A program made the translations under genes and the position numbers. This document shows positions 32,657 through 40,678 of a stretch of 50,295 nt of DNA, in pieces; the first letter of the stretch is position 1; each line of letters opens with the position of its first letter. The DNA is from Kiloniellales bacterium. GTDB lineage: Bacteria > Pseudomonadota > Alphaproteobacteria > Kiloniellales > JAKSDN01. Under the pieces are notes generated by a model that had not been told where the DNA came from, made no database searches, and was given only the letters and a program-made list of their open reading frames with translations. The DNA is taken from NCBI GenBank assembly GCA_030064845.1, contig JASJEC010000087.1, forward strand, positions 1 through 50,295. The letters are read 5' to 3'.

Positions 32657-33562
32657 ATGACGCAGAGCGACCCCGCCGCCCGGGCCGCCGCCCTGCCCTG
32701 CTGGTCCGGGCCGGTCGAGCCCGAGCCCTTGGAAGGGGGCATCACCAACCTGAACTTCACGGTGCGCGACCGGGGCCGAGGCTACTTCGTGCGGATCGGC
32801 GACGACATCCCGCTCCATGGCGTGCTGCGCTTCAACGAGCTGGCCGCCGCGCGGGCCGCCGCGGCGGCCGGCATATCGCCGGAAATCGTCCACGCGGAGG
32901 CGGGAGTCATGGTCCTCAGGCTGATCGAGGGCAAGACCCTGGCGCCGGAAGACATCCGCCAACCGGCGATGCTCGAGCGCATCGTTCCGCTGGTTCGCCG
33001 CTGCCACCTCGAGCTGCCGCGCTACCTGCGCGGCCCGGTGCTGGCCTTCTGGGTGTTCCACGTGGTCCGCGACTATGTCGGCACGCTGACACGGCAGGAG
33101 ACGCGCAACGCGCCGCGGCTGCCTGGCCTGCTTCGGGCCGCCGAGGCGCTGGAGCGGGCCGTCGGGCCGATAGACCTGCGCTTCGCCCACAACGACCTGC
33201 TGGCGGCCAACTTCATCGATGACGGGGACCGGCTCTGGCTGGTCGACTGGGAGTACGCCGGCTTCAACTCGCCGCTGTTCGATCTCGGCGGGCTGGCGTC
33301 CAACAACGAGCTGTCCACCGAGCAGGAGCGCTGGCTCCTGGAAAGCTATTTCGAAGCGCCGCCGGACCATGCCGGTCTCCGCAGCTATCAGGCGATGAAA
33401 TGCGCTTCCCTGCTGCGGGAGACCCTCTGGTCGATGGTCTCGGAGTTCCAGTCGACGCTGGATTTCGACTACGCGGCCTACACGGAGGAGAACCTAGCGC
33501 GCTTCGAGCGGGCCTACGAGGCTTTCGGCGAAACCTTCGGCCAGCGCCAAGACGGTCCATGA
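32657..33562 (+). CDS. Choline/ethanolamine kinase-like small-molecule phosphotransferase (APH family)
   Basis: This 301-residue protein has the aminoglycoside/choline kinase fold: GGITNLNFTVRDRG and YFVRIGDD in the N-lobe, the catalytic loop RFAHNDLLAANFIDD (HND....N), and the metal-binding WLVDWEYAGFNSPLFDLG. The last motif (NSP.FDL) is nearest to choline/ethanolamine kinases. It overlaps the DMGDH-like gene by ATGA, so both act in one pathway, probably of choline or betaine-type methylated amines (inference). A hairpin lies 40 bases upstream of the start. Confidence 0.85.
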   Translation: MTQSDPAARAAALPCWSGPVEPEPLEGGITNLNFTVRDRGRGYFVRIGDDIPLHGVLRFNELAAARAAAAAGISPEIVHAEAGVMVLRLIEGKTLAPEDIRQPAMLERIVPLVRRCHLELPRYLRGPVLAFWVFHVVRDYVGTLTRQETRNAPRLPGLLRAAEALERAVGPIDLRFAHNDLLAANFIDDGDRLWLVDWEYAGFNSPLFDLGGLASNNELSTEQERWLLESYFEAPPDHAGLRSYQAMKCASLLRETLWSMVSEFQSTLDFDYAAYTEENLARFERAYEAFGETFGQRQDGP

Positions 33563-36003
33563 GTCCGTTCCCCGATCAGGCCCGCGTGGTGATCATCGGC
33601 GGCGGCATCATCGGCTGCAGCACGGCCTATCACTTGGCCAAGCTGGGAATCGGCGATGTCGTCCTGCTCGAGCGCTGCAAGCTGACCTCCGGGTCCACAT
33701 TCCACGCCGCGGGTCTGGTCGGCCAACTGCGCAGCAACGCCAACATCACGCAGCTGCTGAAGTACAGCGTGGAACTCTATGGCCGCCTGGAATCCGAGAC
33801 CGGCCAGGCCACCGGTTGGAAGCAGAACGGCGGCCTGCGCCTGGCCTGCTCGGCCGACCGGATGACCGAGTTGAAGCGCCAGGCGACGACGGCGCGCTCG
33901 TTCGGCCTGGAGATGCACCTGCTGACACCGGCCGAGGCGCGCGACCTCTGGCCGCTGATGGAAGCCGGCGACCTGGTCGGCGCGGCCTTCCTGCCGACCG
34001 ACGGCCAGGCCAACCCCTCGGACCTGACCCAGGCGCTGGCGAAGGGAGCCCGCAGCGGCGGAGTCACGATCATCGAGGACTGTCCGGTAACCGGGATCTC
34101 GAGCCTGAACGGCAGGGTTACGGTCGTGCGCACGACCCTGGGGGATATCCGCTGCGAGACCGTGGTGAACTGCGGCGGGCAGTGGGCCCGGGAGATCGGC
34201 CGCCTGGCCGGGGTCAACGTGCCGCTGGTCTCGGTCAAGCACCAGTACATGGTGACAGAGCCGATCGCCGGGGTCGCGGGCGACCTGCCGACCCTTCGCG
34301 ACCCCGACCGGCTCACCTACTTCAAGGAGGAGGTCGGCGGCCTGGTGATGGGCGGCTACGAGCCCGACCCGCTTCCCTGGGCGGTCGACGGCATCCCCGA
34401 GGGCTTCCACTTCACGCTCCTGGATGACGACTGGGAGCACTTCGAGCAGCTCATGGACCAGGCCTTGGCGCGGGTACCGGCCCTGGCCGAAACCGGCGTC
34501 AAGCAGATGATCCATGGCCCGGAATCCTTCACCCCCGACGGCAATTTCATTCTCGGCGAGGCGCCGGAGCTGAGCGGATTCTTCGTCGGGGCCGGCTTCA
34601 ACGCCTTCGGCATCGCGGCCAGCGGCGGGGCCGGTTGGGCCCTGGCCACGTGGATCGCCGAGGGGGCGCCGCCGATCGACCTCTGGCCGGCCGACCTCCG
34701 TCGATTTGGCCCGAACCACCACGACATCGACTGGGTGCGCGCCAGGACCCTCGAGCTCTACGGCAAGCATTACGCCATATCGTGGCCACAGGAAGAGCAC
34801 CAGTCGGCGCGCCCGGCCCGGCGCTCGCCGCTCTACGAAGGGCTGCGCGGAGAAGGCGCCTGCTTCGGCGAGAAGCTCGGCTGGGAGCGGGCCAACTGGT
34901 TCGGCGAGCCGGGCAGCCGGCCGGGCGACGCCTACTCCTTCGGCCGTCCGAACTGGTTCGAGGCGGTCGGCAGGGAGCACCGTCGGGTCCGGGAAGCCGC
35001 GGCCCTGTTCGATCAGTCCTCCTTCGCCAAGTACGAGCTGGAGGGCCCCGATGCCCTCTCCGCGGTCTCCTGGATCTGCGCCAACCGGGTCGAGCGGCCG
35101 GTCGGTCATGTCACCTATACCCAGATGCTGAACCGCCGCGGCGGCATCGAGTGCGACTTGACGGTCACGCGGCTCGCCGAGGACCGCTTCTACATCGTGA
35201 CCGGGACCGGATCGGCGACCCGCGATTACGCCTGGATAGCCCGAAACCTGCCCGATAGGGGCCGCTGCCGCCTGACAGAGGTGACGGAGCGTATCGCGGT
35301 TCTCAGCCTCATGGGCCCGCGCTCCCGCGCGGTGCTGAGCCTCGTGACGGACGCCGATCTCTCGAACCAGTCCTTCCCTTTCGCCCAGTGGCGCGACCTG
35401 GTGATCGCCGGGGCGGAGGTCAGGGCCCTCAGGGTCAGCTACGTGGGCGAGCTGGGGTGGGAGCTGCATATTCCGGTGGACCAGGCGCTGGCGGTCCACG
35501 ACCAGATCCTCGAGGCCGGGCGAGGCCTGGGCTTGGGCCACGCCGGCTACCGGGCCATCGAATCGCTGCGCCTGGAAATGGGATACCGGGCCTGGGGCAG
35601 CGATATCGGACCCGACTATACGCCGCTGGAAGCGGGCTTGGCCTGGGCGGTGAAGCTCGACAGCGCTCTGCCGTTCGAGGGCCGCCAGGCGCTGCTCGAA
35701 CAGAGGTCAAGGCCGCTGCGCAAGCGCCTCGCCTGCTTCACGGTCGAGGATCCGGACTGCCACCTGCATGGGCGCGAGACCGTCTATCGCGACGGTCTGC
35801 CGGTCGGCTGGCTGAGTAGCGCCGGCTGGGGCTATACGCTGGAGAGTAACATCGGCTACGGCTACGTCCGCAACGCCGAGGGGGTCGATAAGGCGTTTCT
35901 CGAGAGCGGCCACTACGAGCTGGAAGTGGCAGGCCGGCGCTTTGCATGCCGGCTCCACACCGCGCCGCTGCTCGACCCCCATCGCCGTCGGATCAAGAGC
36001 TGA
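33559..36003 (+). CDS. Dimethylglycine/sarcosine dehydrogenase-like FAD enzyme with GcvT domains
   Basis: This 814-residue enzyme has an N-terminal FAD-oxidase domain (VVIIGGGIIGCSTAYHLAKL) with His49 in STFHAAGLVG, the position of covalent flavin attachment in DMGDH. FAD-domain end motifs (IHGPESFTPDGNFILGEAP, GFNAFGIAASGGAG) follow. From about residue 440 come the FAO_M region and the folate-binding aminomethyltransferase (GCV_T) domains (CDLTVTRLAEDRFYIVTGT, VSYVGELGWELHIPVDQAL, GYRAIESLRLEMGYRAWG, DYTPLEAGLAW). It would oxidatively demethylate dimethylglycine or a similar N-methyl amine and pass the methyl to tetrahydrofolate. Substrate choice is not certain. The start overlaps the kinase stop. 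Confidence 0.9.
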   Translation: MSPFPDQARVVIIGGGIIGCSTAYHLAKLGIGDVVLLERCKLTSGSTFHAAGLVGQLRSNANITQLLKYSVELYGRLESETGQATGWKQNGGLRLACSADRMTELKRQATTARSFGLEMHLLTPAEARDLWPLMEAGDLVGAAFLPTDGQANPSDLTQALAKGARSGGVTIIEDCPVTGISSLNGRVTVVRTTLGDIRCETVVNCGGQWAREIGRLAGVNVPLVSVKHQYMVTEPIAGVAGDLPTLRDPDRLTYFKEEVGGLVMGGYEPDPLPWAVDGIPEGFHFTLLDDDWEHFEQLMDQALARVPALAETGVKQMIHGPESFTPDGNFILGEAPELSGFFVGAGFNAFGIAASGGAGWALATWIAEGAPPIDLWPADLRRFGPNHHDIDWVRARTLELYGKHYAISWPQEEHQSARPARRSPLYEGLRGEGACFGEKLGWERANWFGEPGSRPGDAYSFGRPNWFEAVGREHRRVREAAALFDQSSFAKYELEGPDALSAVSWICANRVERPVGHVTYTQMLNRRGGIECDLTVTRLAEDRFYIVTGTGSATRDYAWIARNLPDRGRCRLTEVTERIAVLSLMGPRSRAVLSLVTDADLSNQSFPFAQWRDLVIAGAEVRALRVSYVGELGWELHIPVDQALAVHDQILEAGRGLGLGHAGYRAIESLRLEMGYRAWGSDIGPDYTPLEAGLAWAVKLDSALPFEGRQALLEQRSRPLRKRLACFTVEDPDCHLHGRETVYRDGLPVGWLSSAGWGYTLESNIGYGYVRNAEGVDKAFLESGHYELEVAGRRFACRLHTAPLLDPHRRRIKS

Positions 36004-36047
36004 CGGCCGGCCCGCCAGCGCGGGGGCGCTGCCGACGGGCCGAAGGT

Positions 36048-36713
36048 TCAGATCGCGGTCGCGGTCCGCAGATACTGGGCGGCGAGCAGAGCGGCCTGGG
36101 TTCGGTTGTCCAGGTCCAGCGCCCGCAGGATTGCCGAGATATGGATCCGCACGGTGTTCTCCGAGAGCCCCAGTTCCTTGGCGATCTTGGTGTTCGTCAT
36201 GCCTTGGGCCAGGAACGAAAGGACCTGTCGCTGACGGTCCGTCAGGTTGGCGATGGCCTGCCGCGGCGCGGCGTCGAGCGGCATGTGGCCGCGAAAGTCG
36301 GTCGACTTCTGGCCAGACTCCTTCAGCAGCATGCGCGGCAGATAGAGCTCGCCGGCCAGCACCTGCTCCAGCGCCTTGACGATCTCCTCACCGGTCGAGG
36401 CCTTGGGAATGTATCCCGCAACGCCCATTTCGACTGTCCGCAGCACCTCGTGGCGGTTCTCGACCATGGAAAAGGCGACGATCGGAACTTGGGGCGCCTG
36501 CTCATGCAAGCTACGCAAGCCCTCGGCGACATCCATGTCCGGCAGCAGAAGATCCAGGATGATCAGGTCCAGATCCGGATTTTCCGCGATGAGCCCGGAT
36601 GCCGTGCCGAAGCTCTGCGCTTCCAGACACTCGGCATCGCGATCGATTTCTGCGATCAGAGGCTTGAGAGCAACTCTCGAGATCCAATGATCGTCAACCA
36701 CTAGAACCTTCAT
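36048..36713 (-). CDS. LuxR/NarL-type response regulator
   Basis: This 221-residue regulator has an N-terminal receiver with Asp7/Asp8, phosphoacceptor Asp54 (LIILDLLLPDMD) and a conserved Lys in GYIPKAS. The C-terminal GerE helix-turn-helix spans about residues 150-210 (LTDRQRQVLSFLAQGMTNTK, LGLSENTVRIHISAILRAL). A soluble PAS histidine kinase is encoded 404 bases upstream on the same strand and is the natural partner. Targets are unknown; the nearby flp pilus region is one possibility. Confidence 0.93.
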   Translation of the reverse strand: MKVLVVDDHWISRVALKPLIAEIDRDAECLEAQSFGTASGLIAENPDLDLIILDLLLPDMDVAEGLRSLHEQAPQVPIVAFSMVENRHEVLRTVEMGVAGYIPKASTGEEIVKALEQVLAGELYLPRMLLKESGQKSTDFRGHMPLDAAPRQAIANLTDRQRQVLSFLAQGMTNTKIAKELGLSENTVRIHISAILRALDLDNRTQAALLAAQYLRTATAI

Positions 36714-37117
36714 GACTTTCCTTTTTCTTGCCTGACTCTTCGTGCACGATCAGTGGTCTGGTACTCGTCTTTTGCTTTCCAACGTCCCCGCGCCTACTCC
36801 ACATCTCGTACTTGGTAAGTAGTTATTATCCAAGTTATTATGTTTACGTATTTATGTTTAGTCAAGGTATAAAGACAATTAACAGTATTTTGAACAAAAC
36901 TTATCTTTCTACCATTTATACTTGCGTTTTAGGCCTTTTCTTCTGGTTAGCCGGTTCTGACTAAGTGGGGTGATCGAGAGGTCTTGACGGATGGGGTAGG
37001 CAAAATTTTCCCTAAAATTCTGAATAAATTGTTTATATACGAACTATCCATGAAAAAGCAGGGTGTCTTTGGCAACTGTTGATTGTCGCTTGGCGGGCGC
37101 AGGACGAACGACCTTCG
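36714..37117. other. 404-base AT-rich gap between response-regulator and kinase genes
   Basis: This stretch is far less GC-rich than its surroundings (for example the region 36810-36920 and the TGAATAAATTG stretch near 37020), and no coding pattern is seen. It carries the upstream region of the response-regulator gene and the 3' region of the histidine kinase gene. A small RNA or several regulator sites could fit here, but I see no clear hairpin plus T run. Confidence 0.5.
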
Positions 37118-38488
37118 TCATGGCTGCCCCCCGCCCGCTGCGAGCTTCCGGTGCACGACCCTGTCGACCGGCAGGAAAACGGCGATCTCGGTTCCCTCTC
37201 CGATCACGCTGGCAATTTCGAGGCGCCCGCCGTGCAGCTTGACCAGTGCGTTGGAGAGCGGCAGGCCGAGACCGGTTCCCTGGGCCTCGTGACGCTGCAG
37301 GCTGTCCGCCTGGCCGAACGGCGTCAGGACGGCCTCGAGGCCTTCCTCGGCGATCCCGATCCCGTTGTCGACGACACGAAAGATGAACTCGCCCCTGTCC
37401 GTCAGGGCGCCCGTAAGTTCGACTTCACCGCCATCCGGCGTGAACTTGATGGCGTTCGAAAGCAGGTTCAGCAGGACCTGGCGAAGCTTGCGAGCATCGG
37501 CGTAGATCTGAACCGGCGCCGTCAGGTTTTCGCGTAACAGAATCCCGGCCTTTTCCGCGCCGTCGGACACGAGGCGAAGCGCCTGGTCCGCCAGCGCCGC
37601 GGGATCGACAAGCGCCTCGTCCAGGTCGACCCGTCCCGCTTCCACCTTGGCGACGTCGAGAATGTCGTTGATCAGGGACAGCAGGTGCTGTGCGCTCTCC
37701 AGCACGTTGCCGAGGTAGTCCCGGTAGCGGGCGCTGCCGACCGGCCCGAATCGGCCGGCATGCATGATCTCGGTGAATCCGATGATCGCGTTAAGGGGCG
37801 TGCGCAATTCGTGGCTGGTGTTGGCCAGGAACTCGCTCTTGATCCGATTGGCCGACTGGGCCGCCTGGACAGCTTCCCGCAGCGCCTCTTCCTTGGCGAC
37901 GAGGGGCGTGACGTCCTGCGCCGTTCCGCGATACCCGACGAACTTCTGGCGGTTCCCCGAGAAGACCGGCAGCCCGCTGACCTTGAAGCGATGCACGCCG
38001 CCGTCGCGGCTACGAAGCCGGAGGTCGAGCGCCCGAAACGGCGGAGCCGGGTGGCCTGCCCCGAAGACCGCCGTCAACTCGCCCGGATCGACCGAGAGCT
38101 CGCTCAAGGGGCGGCCGATAATCTCGGCGGGGTGGAAACCCAGGAGCTCGGTTACGCGGGACGAGGCATAGGTCAGGACCAGGTCCCGGTCCGTCTCCCA
38201 GATCCAGTCCGACACCAGCCGCGTGAGGTCCTGTAATCTCCCCGTGGCCTCCGCCCGCGGCGCCTCCGGCATTCCGTCGGGCCGCGGCTTCGCCGCACCG
38301 TTGGCACCGCTCCTGGCCTTGGTCCGGGCCGGCGGCTTGCCGACCTCGGCCGCCGCCTGGTCGCCACCCGGCCCGCGCGACCGCGCACCGCAGGTCGGTC
38401 TCTGCGACAAGCGCCCGGAAGAGGAGATGTCAGATTTGCGACCGGAACGGCCGGATAGTCCAAGGGAGCCCGCTTTGGACCGCGTCAT
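37118..38488 (-). CDS. Soluble PAS-domain sensor histidine kinase
   Basis: This 456-residue kinase has a Ser/Arg/Gly-rich, disordered N-terminus (about 1-80), a PAS domain (about 90-205; LVLTYASSRVTELLGFHPAE, then YRGTAQDVT), a HisKA dimerisation domain with NTSHELRTPLNAIIGF, and a HATPase_c domain (LLNLLSNAIKFTPDGG, VVDNGIGI, GTGLGLPLSNALVKLHGG). No membrane segment is present, so it should sense a cytoplasmic signal. It probably phosphorylates the LuxR-type regulator encoded downstream. Confidence 0.93.
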   Translation of the reverse strand: MTRSKAGSLGLSGRSGRKSDISSSGRLSQRPTCGARSRGPGGDQAAAEVGKPPARTKARSGANGAAKPRPDGMPEAPRAEATGRLQDLTRLVSDWIWETDRDLVLTYASSRVTELLGFHPAEIIGRPLSELSVDPGELTAVFGAGHPAPPFRALDLRLRSRDGGVHRFKVSGLPVFSGNRQKFVGYRGTAQDVTPLVAKEEALREAVQAAQSANRIKSEFLANTSHELRTPLNAIIGFTEIMHAGRFGPVGSARYRDYLGNVLESAQHLLSLINDILDVAKVEAGRVDLDEALVDPAALADQALRLVSDGAEKAGILLRENLTAPVQIYADARKLRQVLLNLLSNAIKFTPDGGEVELTGALTDRGEFIFRVVDNGIGIAEEGLEAVLTPFGQADSLQRHEAQGTGLGLPLSNALVKLHGGRLEIASVIGEGTEIAVFLPVDRVVHRKLAAGGGQP

Positions 38489-38782
38489 TCTGCCTCTCGC
38501 AGTTCGGCCTCTCGTTGTTTGGCCTTGTTCTTGTCGTCCGCACGCGGGCGGCCAAAACCCTGCAATGCGTGTATTGATACAATTGTTCTAGATATGAGAC
38601 ACCATTTTCAGCCTTTGTACAGCGAAATCATGATGTCCATACAACCACTGGCCGCAAGCATCATGAAAATTTCAAAGTTTCTATCACTAATACGAGAACT
38701 GTACTGGCGTATTTCTATAATACCGTGACGGAATCTGCCGATTGCCGGCCGCCGAACTTGGGCGCGATGCCGAATCCCGGCC

Positions 38783-39946
38783 TTACGACGTGGTGCGGGC
38801 CAAATCGGGAACGGGCTTCGGAGGCGAGAAGACCTCAGGTCTCTCCGAGGGCATCGTCTCGACGTAGAGCGACTGGCTGGGGAAGGCGAAACCCACGCCG
38901 GCGCCTTCGACCACGTCCTTGATCCGATACGCCAAGCGCTCCTTGATCTCGAGCCACTCGCCCCAGTTGGTCGTCTGCGTGAAGCAGTAGAGGAGAATGT
39001 CGATCGAGGAGTCGCTGAACTTGTCGATGCGCACGAAGGTCGAGACCTCGGGCGGCTTGGCGAAGGTGTCCTCGCCCAGAACATAGCCTTCGATTTCGTC
39101 GCGGATCCGGCGCAGCTGTTCGACGCTGGTCCGGTACTCGACCCCGATCACCCAGTAGATCCGGCGATGGGTCATCCCCGAGAAGTTCGTGACGGCATTG
39201 TCCGACAGCTTCGCGTTGGGAACGTGGACCGGCGCCTTGTCGAAGCGCCGGATCCGGGTCGAGCGGAAGCCGATGCTCTCGACCGTGCCCTCGACGACCC
39301 CGTCCACGCGAATCCAGTCGCCGACGCTGAACCGCTTTTCTCCGAGTATCAGGATACCGGCGATCAGGTTCTTGAAGAGGTCCTGGGCGCCAAGGGCGAC
39401 GGCGACACCGAAGAGCCCCAGTCCGGCGATCAAGGGGCCGACCCTGATGCCCCATATCTCCAGGATGGTGGCGCCGCCGATGAAGATCAGCGCGATCTTG
39501 ATCGCCTTGATCAGCCACTCGACCATGGCCCTGGAGAAGATGCGCTCCAGGGCGCCCAAGAGAAAGCTCAAGGGGTCGACCGTGTTGTGCAGCGCCCAGA
39601 AGATCGTGAACGCGACCAGCGATCGCACGGTGCTGTCGGCCACGTTCTCCAGCAGGCCGGTCGGCTCCATATAACGGAAGGCGAAGAAGACGCCCATGAC
39701 CACGGGCACGAAACGGAGCGGGTTCTCGAGAGCGGAGATCACCGCGTTGTCGACGCGGATCTTGGTGCGCTCGGTCCAGGACTTGAGGCGCGCCAGGACG
39801 ATGTTCGTGAACAGTCGCCGCAGCAGTAGGAAGCCGACAAAGATGGCCAGCGCGACTAGGATGCGCGCGATATCGACGCCGAGCAAGCCGTGCTGCCAGA
39901 CCTCGACGACGACCGTCCAGAACTCCTGCAGCCCTTCCGTCCCCAT
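38783..39946 (-). CDS. MscS-family mechanosensitive ion channel
   Basis: This 387-residue protein has about five membrane segments (including ILVALAIFVGFLLLRRLF and FVPVVMGVFFAFRYM). The MscS core follows: the pore helix GLGLFGVAVALGAQDLFKNL, then ILILGEKRFSVGDWIRVDG, GTVESIGFRSTRIRRFD and VPNAKLSDNAVTNFS. The cytoplasmic vestibule domain closes the protein. It relieves osmotic down-shock by opening with membrane tension. It has a longer N-terminal region than E. coli MscS (286 residues). Single gene, 93 bases from the pyrophosphatase gene. Confidence 0.93.
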   Translation of the reverse strand: MGTEGLQEFWTVVVEVWQHGLLGVDIARILVALAIFVGFLLLRRLFTNIVLARLKSWTERTKIRVDNAVISALENPLRFVPVVMGVFFAFRYMEPTGLLENVADSTVRSLVAFTIFWALHNTVDPLSFLLGALERIFSRAMVEWLIKAIKIALIFIGGATILEIWGIRVGPLIAGLGLFGVAVALGAQDLFKNLIAGILILGEKRFSVGDWIRVDGVVEGTVESIGFRSTRIRRFDKAPVHVPNAKLSDNAVTNFSGMTHRRIYWVIGVEYRTSVEQLRRIRDEIEGYVLGEDTFAKPPEVSTFVRIDKFSDSSIDILLYCFTQTTNWGEWLEIKERLAYRIKDVVEGAGVGFAFPSQSLYVETMPSERPEVFSPPKPVPDLARTTS

Positions 39947-40039
39947 CCCCAGGTTCCCTCATCCAGAAACGATGGCGGCGCAGCATAGTCGCGCCGGCCG
40001 GGCGCGCAAGCCCCGCCCGGCGGAGGTCTTCGAGCTCTC

Positions 40040-40567
40040 CTAAGACTTGCCCGCTTCGATCGCCTTCTCGATCAGGCGGCAGGCCTCCTCGGCCTCGCCC
40101 CAGCCGACCACCTTGACCCACTTCTTCGGCTCCAGGTCCTTGTAGTGGGTGAAGAAGTGGGTGATCTGCTCGAGCAGGATGTTGGGCAGCTCGCGGTAGG
40201 ACCCGACCTTGGCGTAGTAGGGATAAAGCGAGTCGACCGGCACGCTGAGCAGCTTCTCGTCGAGACCGGCCTCGTCCTCCATGAGCAGAACGCCGATCGG
40301 CCGGGCCCGGATGATCGCCCCCGGCACCACCGGCGTGGGTCCGGCGACCAGAGCGTCGACCGGGTCGCCGTCCGACGCCAGGGTATGGGGAATGAAGCCG
40401 TAGTTGCAGGGGTAGCGCATCGCCGTATGCAGGAAACGGTCGACGAAGATCGCCCCCGAGCCCTTGTCGAGCTCGTACTTTACCGGTTCGCCGCCGAGCG
40501 GCACCTCGATGATGACGTTGACCTCGTAGGGCGGCTTCCGCCCGACCGGGACTTTGTCGATATTCAA
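40040..40567 (-). CDS. ppa: Inorganic pyrophosphatase, family I, with TTG start
   Basis: This 175-residue enzyme hydrolyses pyrophosphate to phosphate. Family I motifs are present: VIIEVPLGGEPVKYELDKG, MRYPCNYGFIPHTL, the active-site DGDPVDALV, and FFTHYKDLEPKKWVKV. The reading frame is open far upstream, but the protein should begin at NIDKVPVG. The only fitting start is TTG at 40567, with GGAGGG five bases upstream, giving the normal length of about 175. An ATG further upstream would add several hundred unrelated residues that overlap the lyase-like gene on the other strand. Confidence 0.93.
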   Translation of the reverse strand: MNIDKVPVGRKPPYEVNVIIEVPLGGEPVKYELDKGSGAIFVDRFLHTAMRYPCNYGFIPHTLASDGDPVDALVAGPTPVVPGAIIRARPIGVLLMEDEAGLDEKLLSVPVDSLYPYYAKVGSYRELPNILLEQITHFFTHYKDLEPKKWVKVVGWGEAEEACRLIEKAIEAGKS

Positions 40568-40678
40568 GCCGTCCCTCCCCCTTTGCCGAAGACAGGCTCT
40601 CCATGGCACCGTGTTTGGCGGCGGAACACAAGGCCCAATCCGGCCCTCCGGGGCAGGGCCAAAAGGAGAGAGACCTCG

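Noticed and set aside
33514-35541. 675-codon open frame on the minus strand opposite the DMGDH-like gene
   Set aside because: High-GC antisense frame rich in Arg, Gly and Pro with no motifs; the plus-strand gene explains the stretch completely.
38835-40631. 598-codon minus-strand frame across the MscS and pyrophosphatase genes
   Set aside because: Runs in another frame through two recognised genes and is Arg/Gly-rich without domains.
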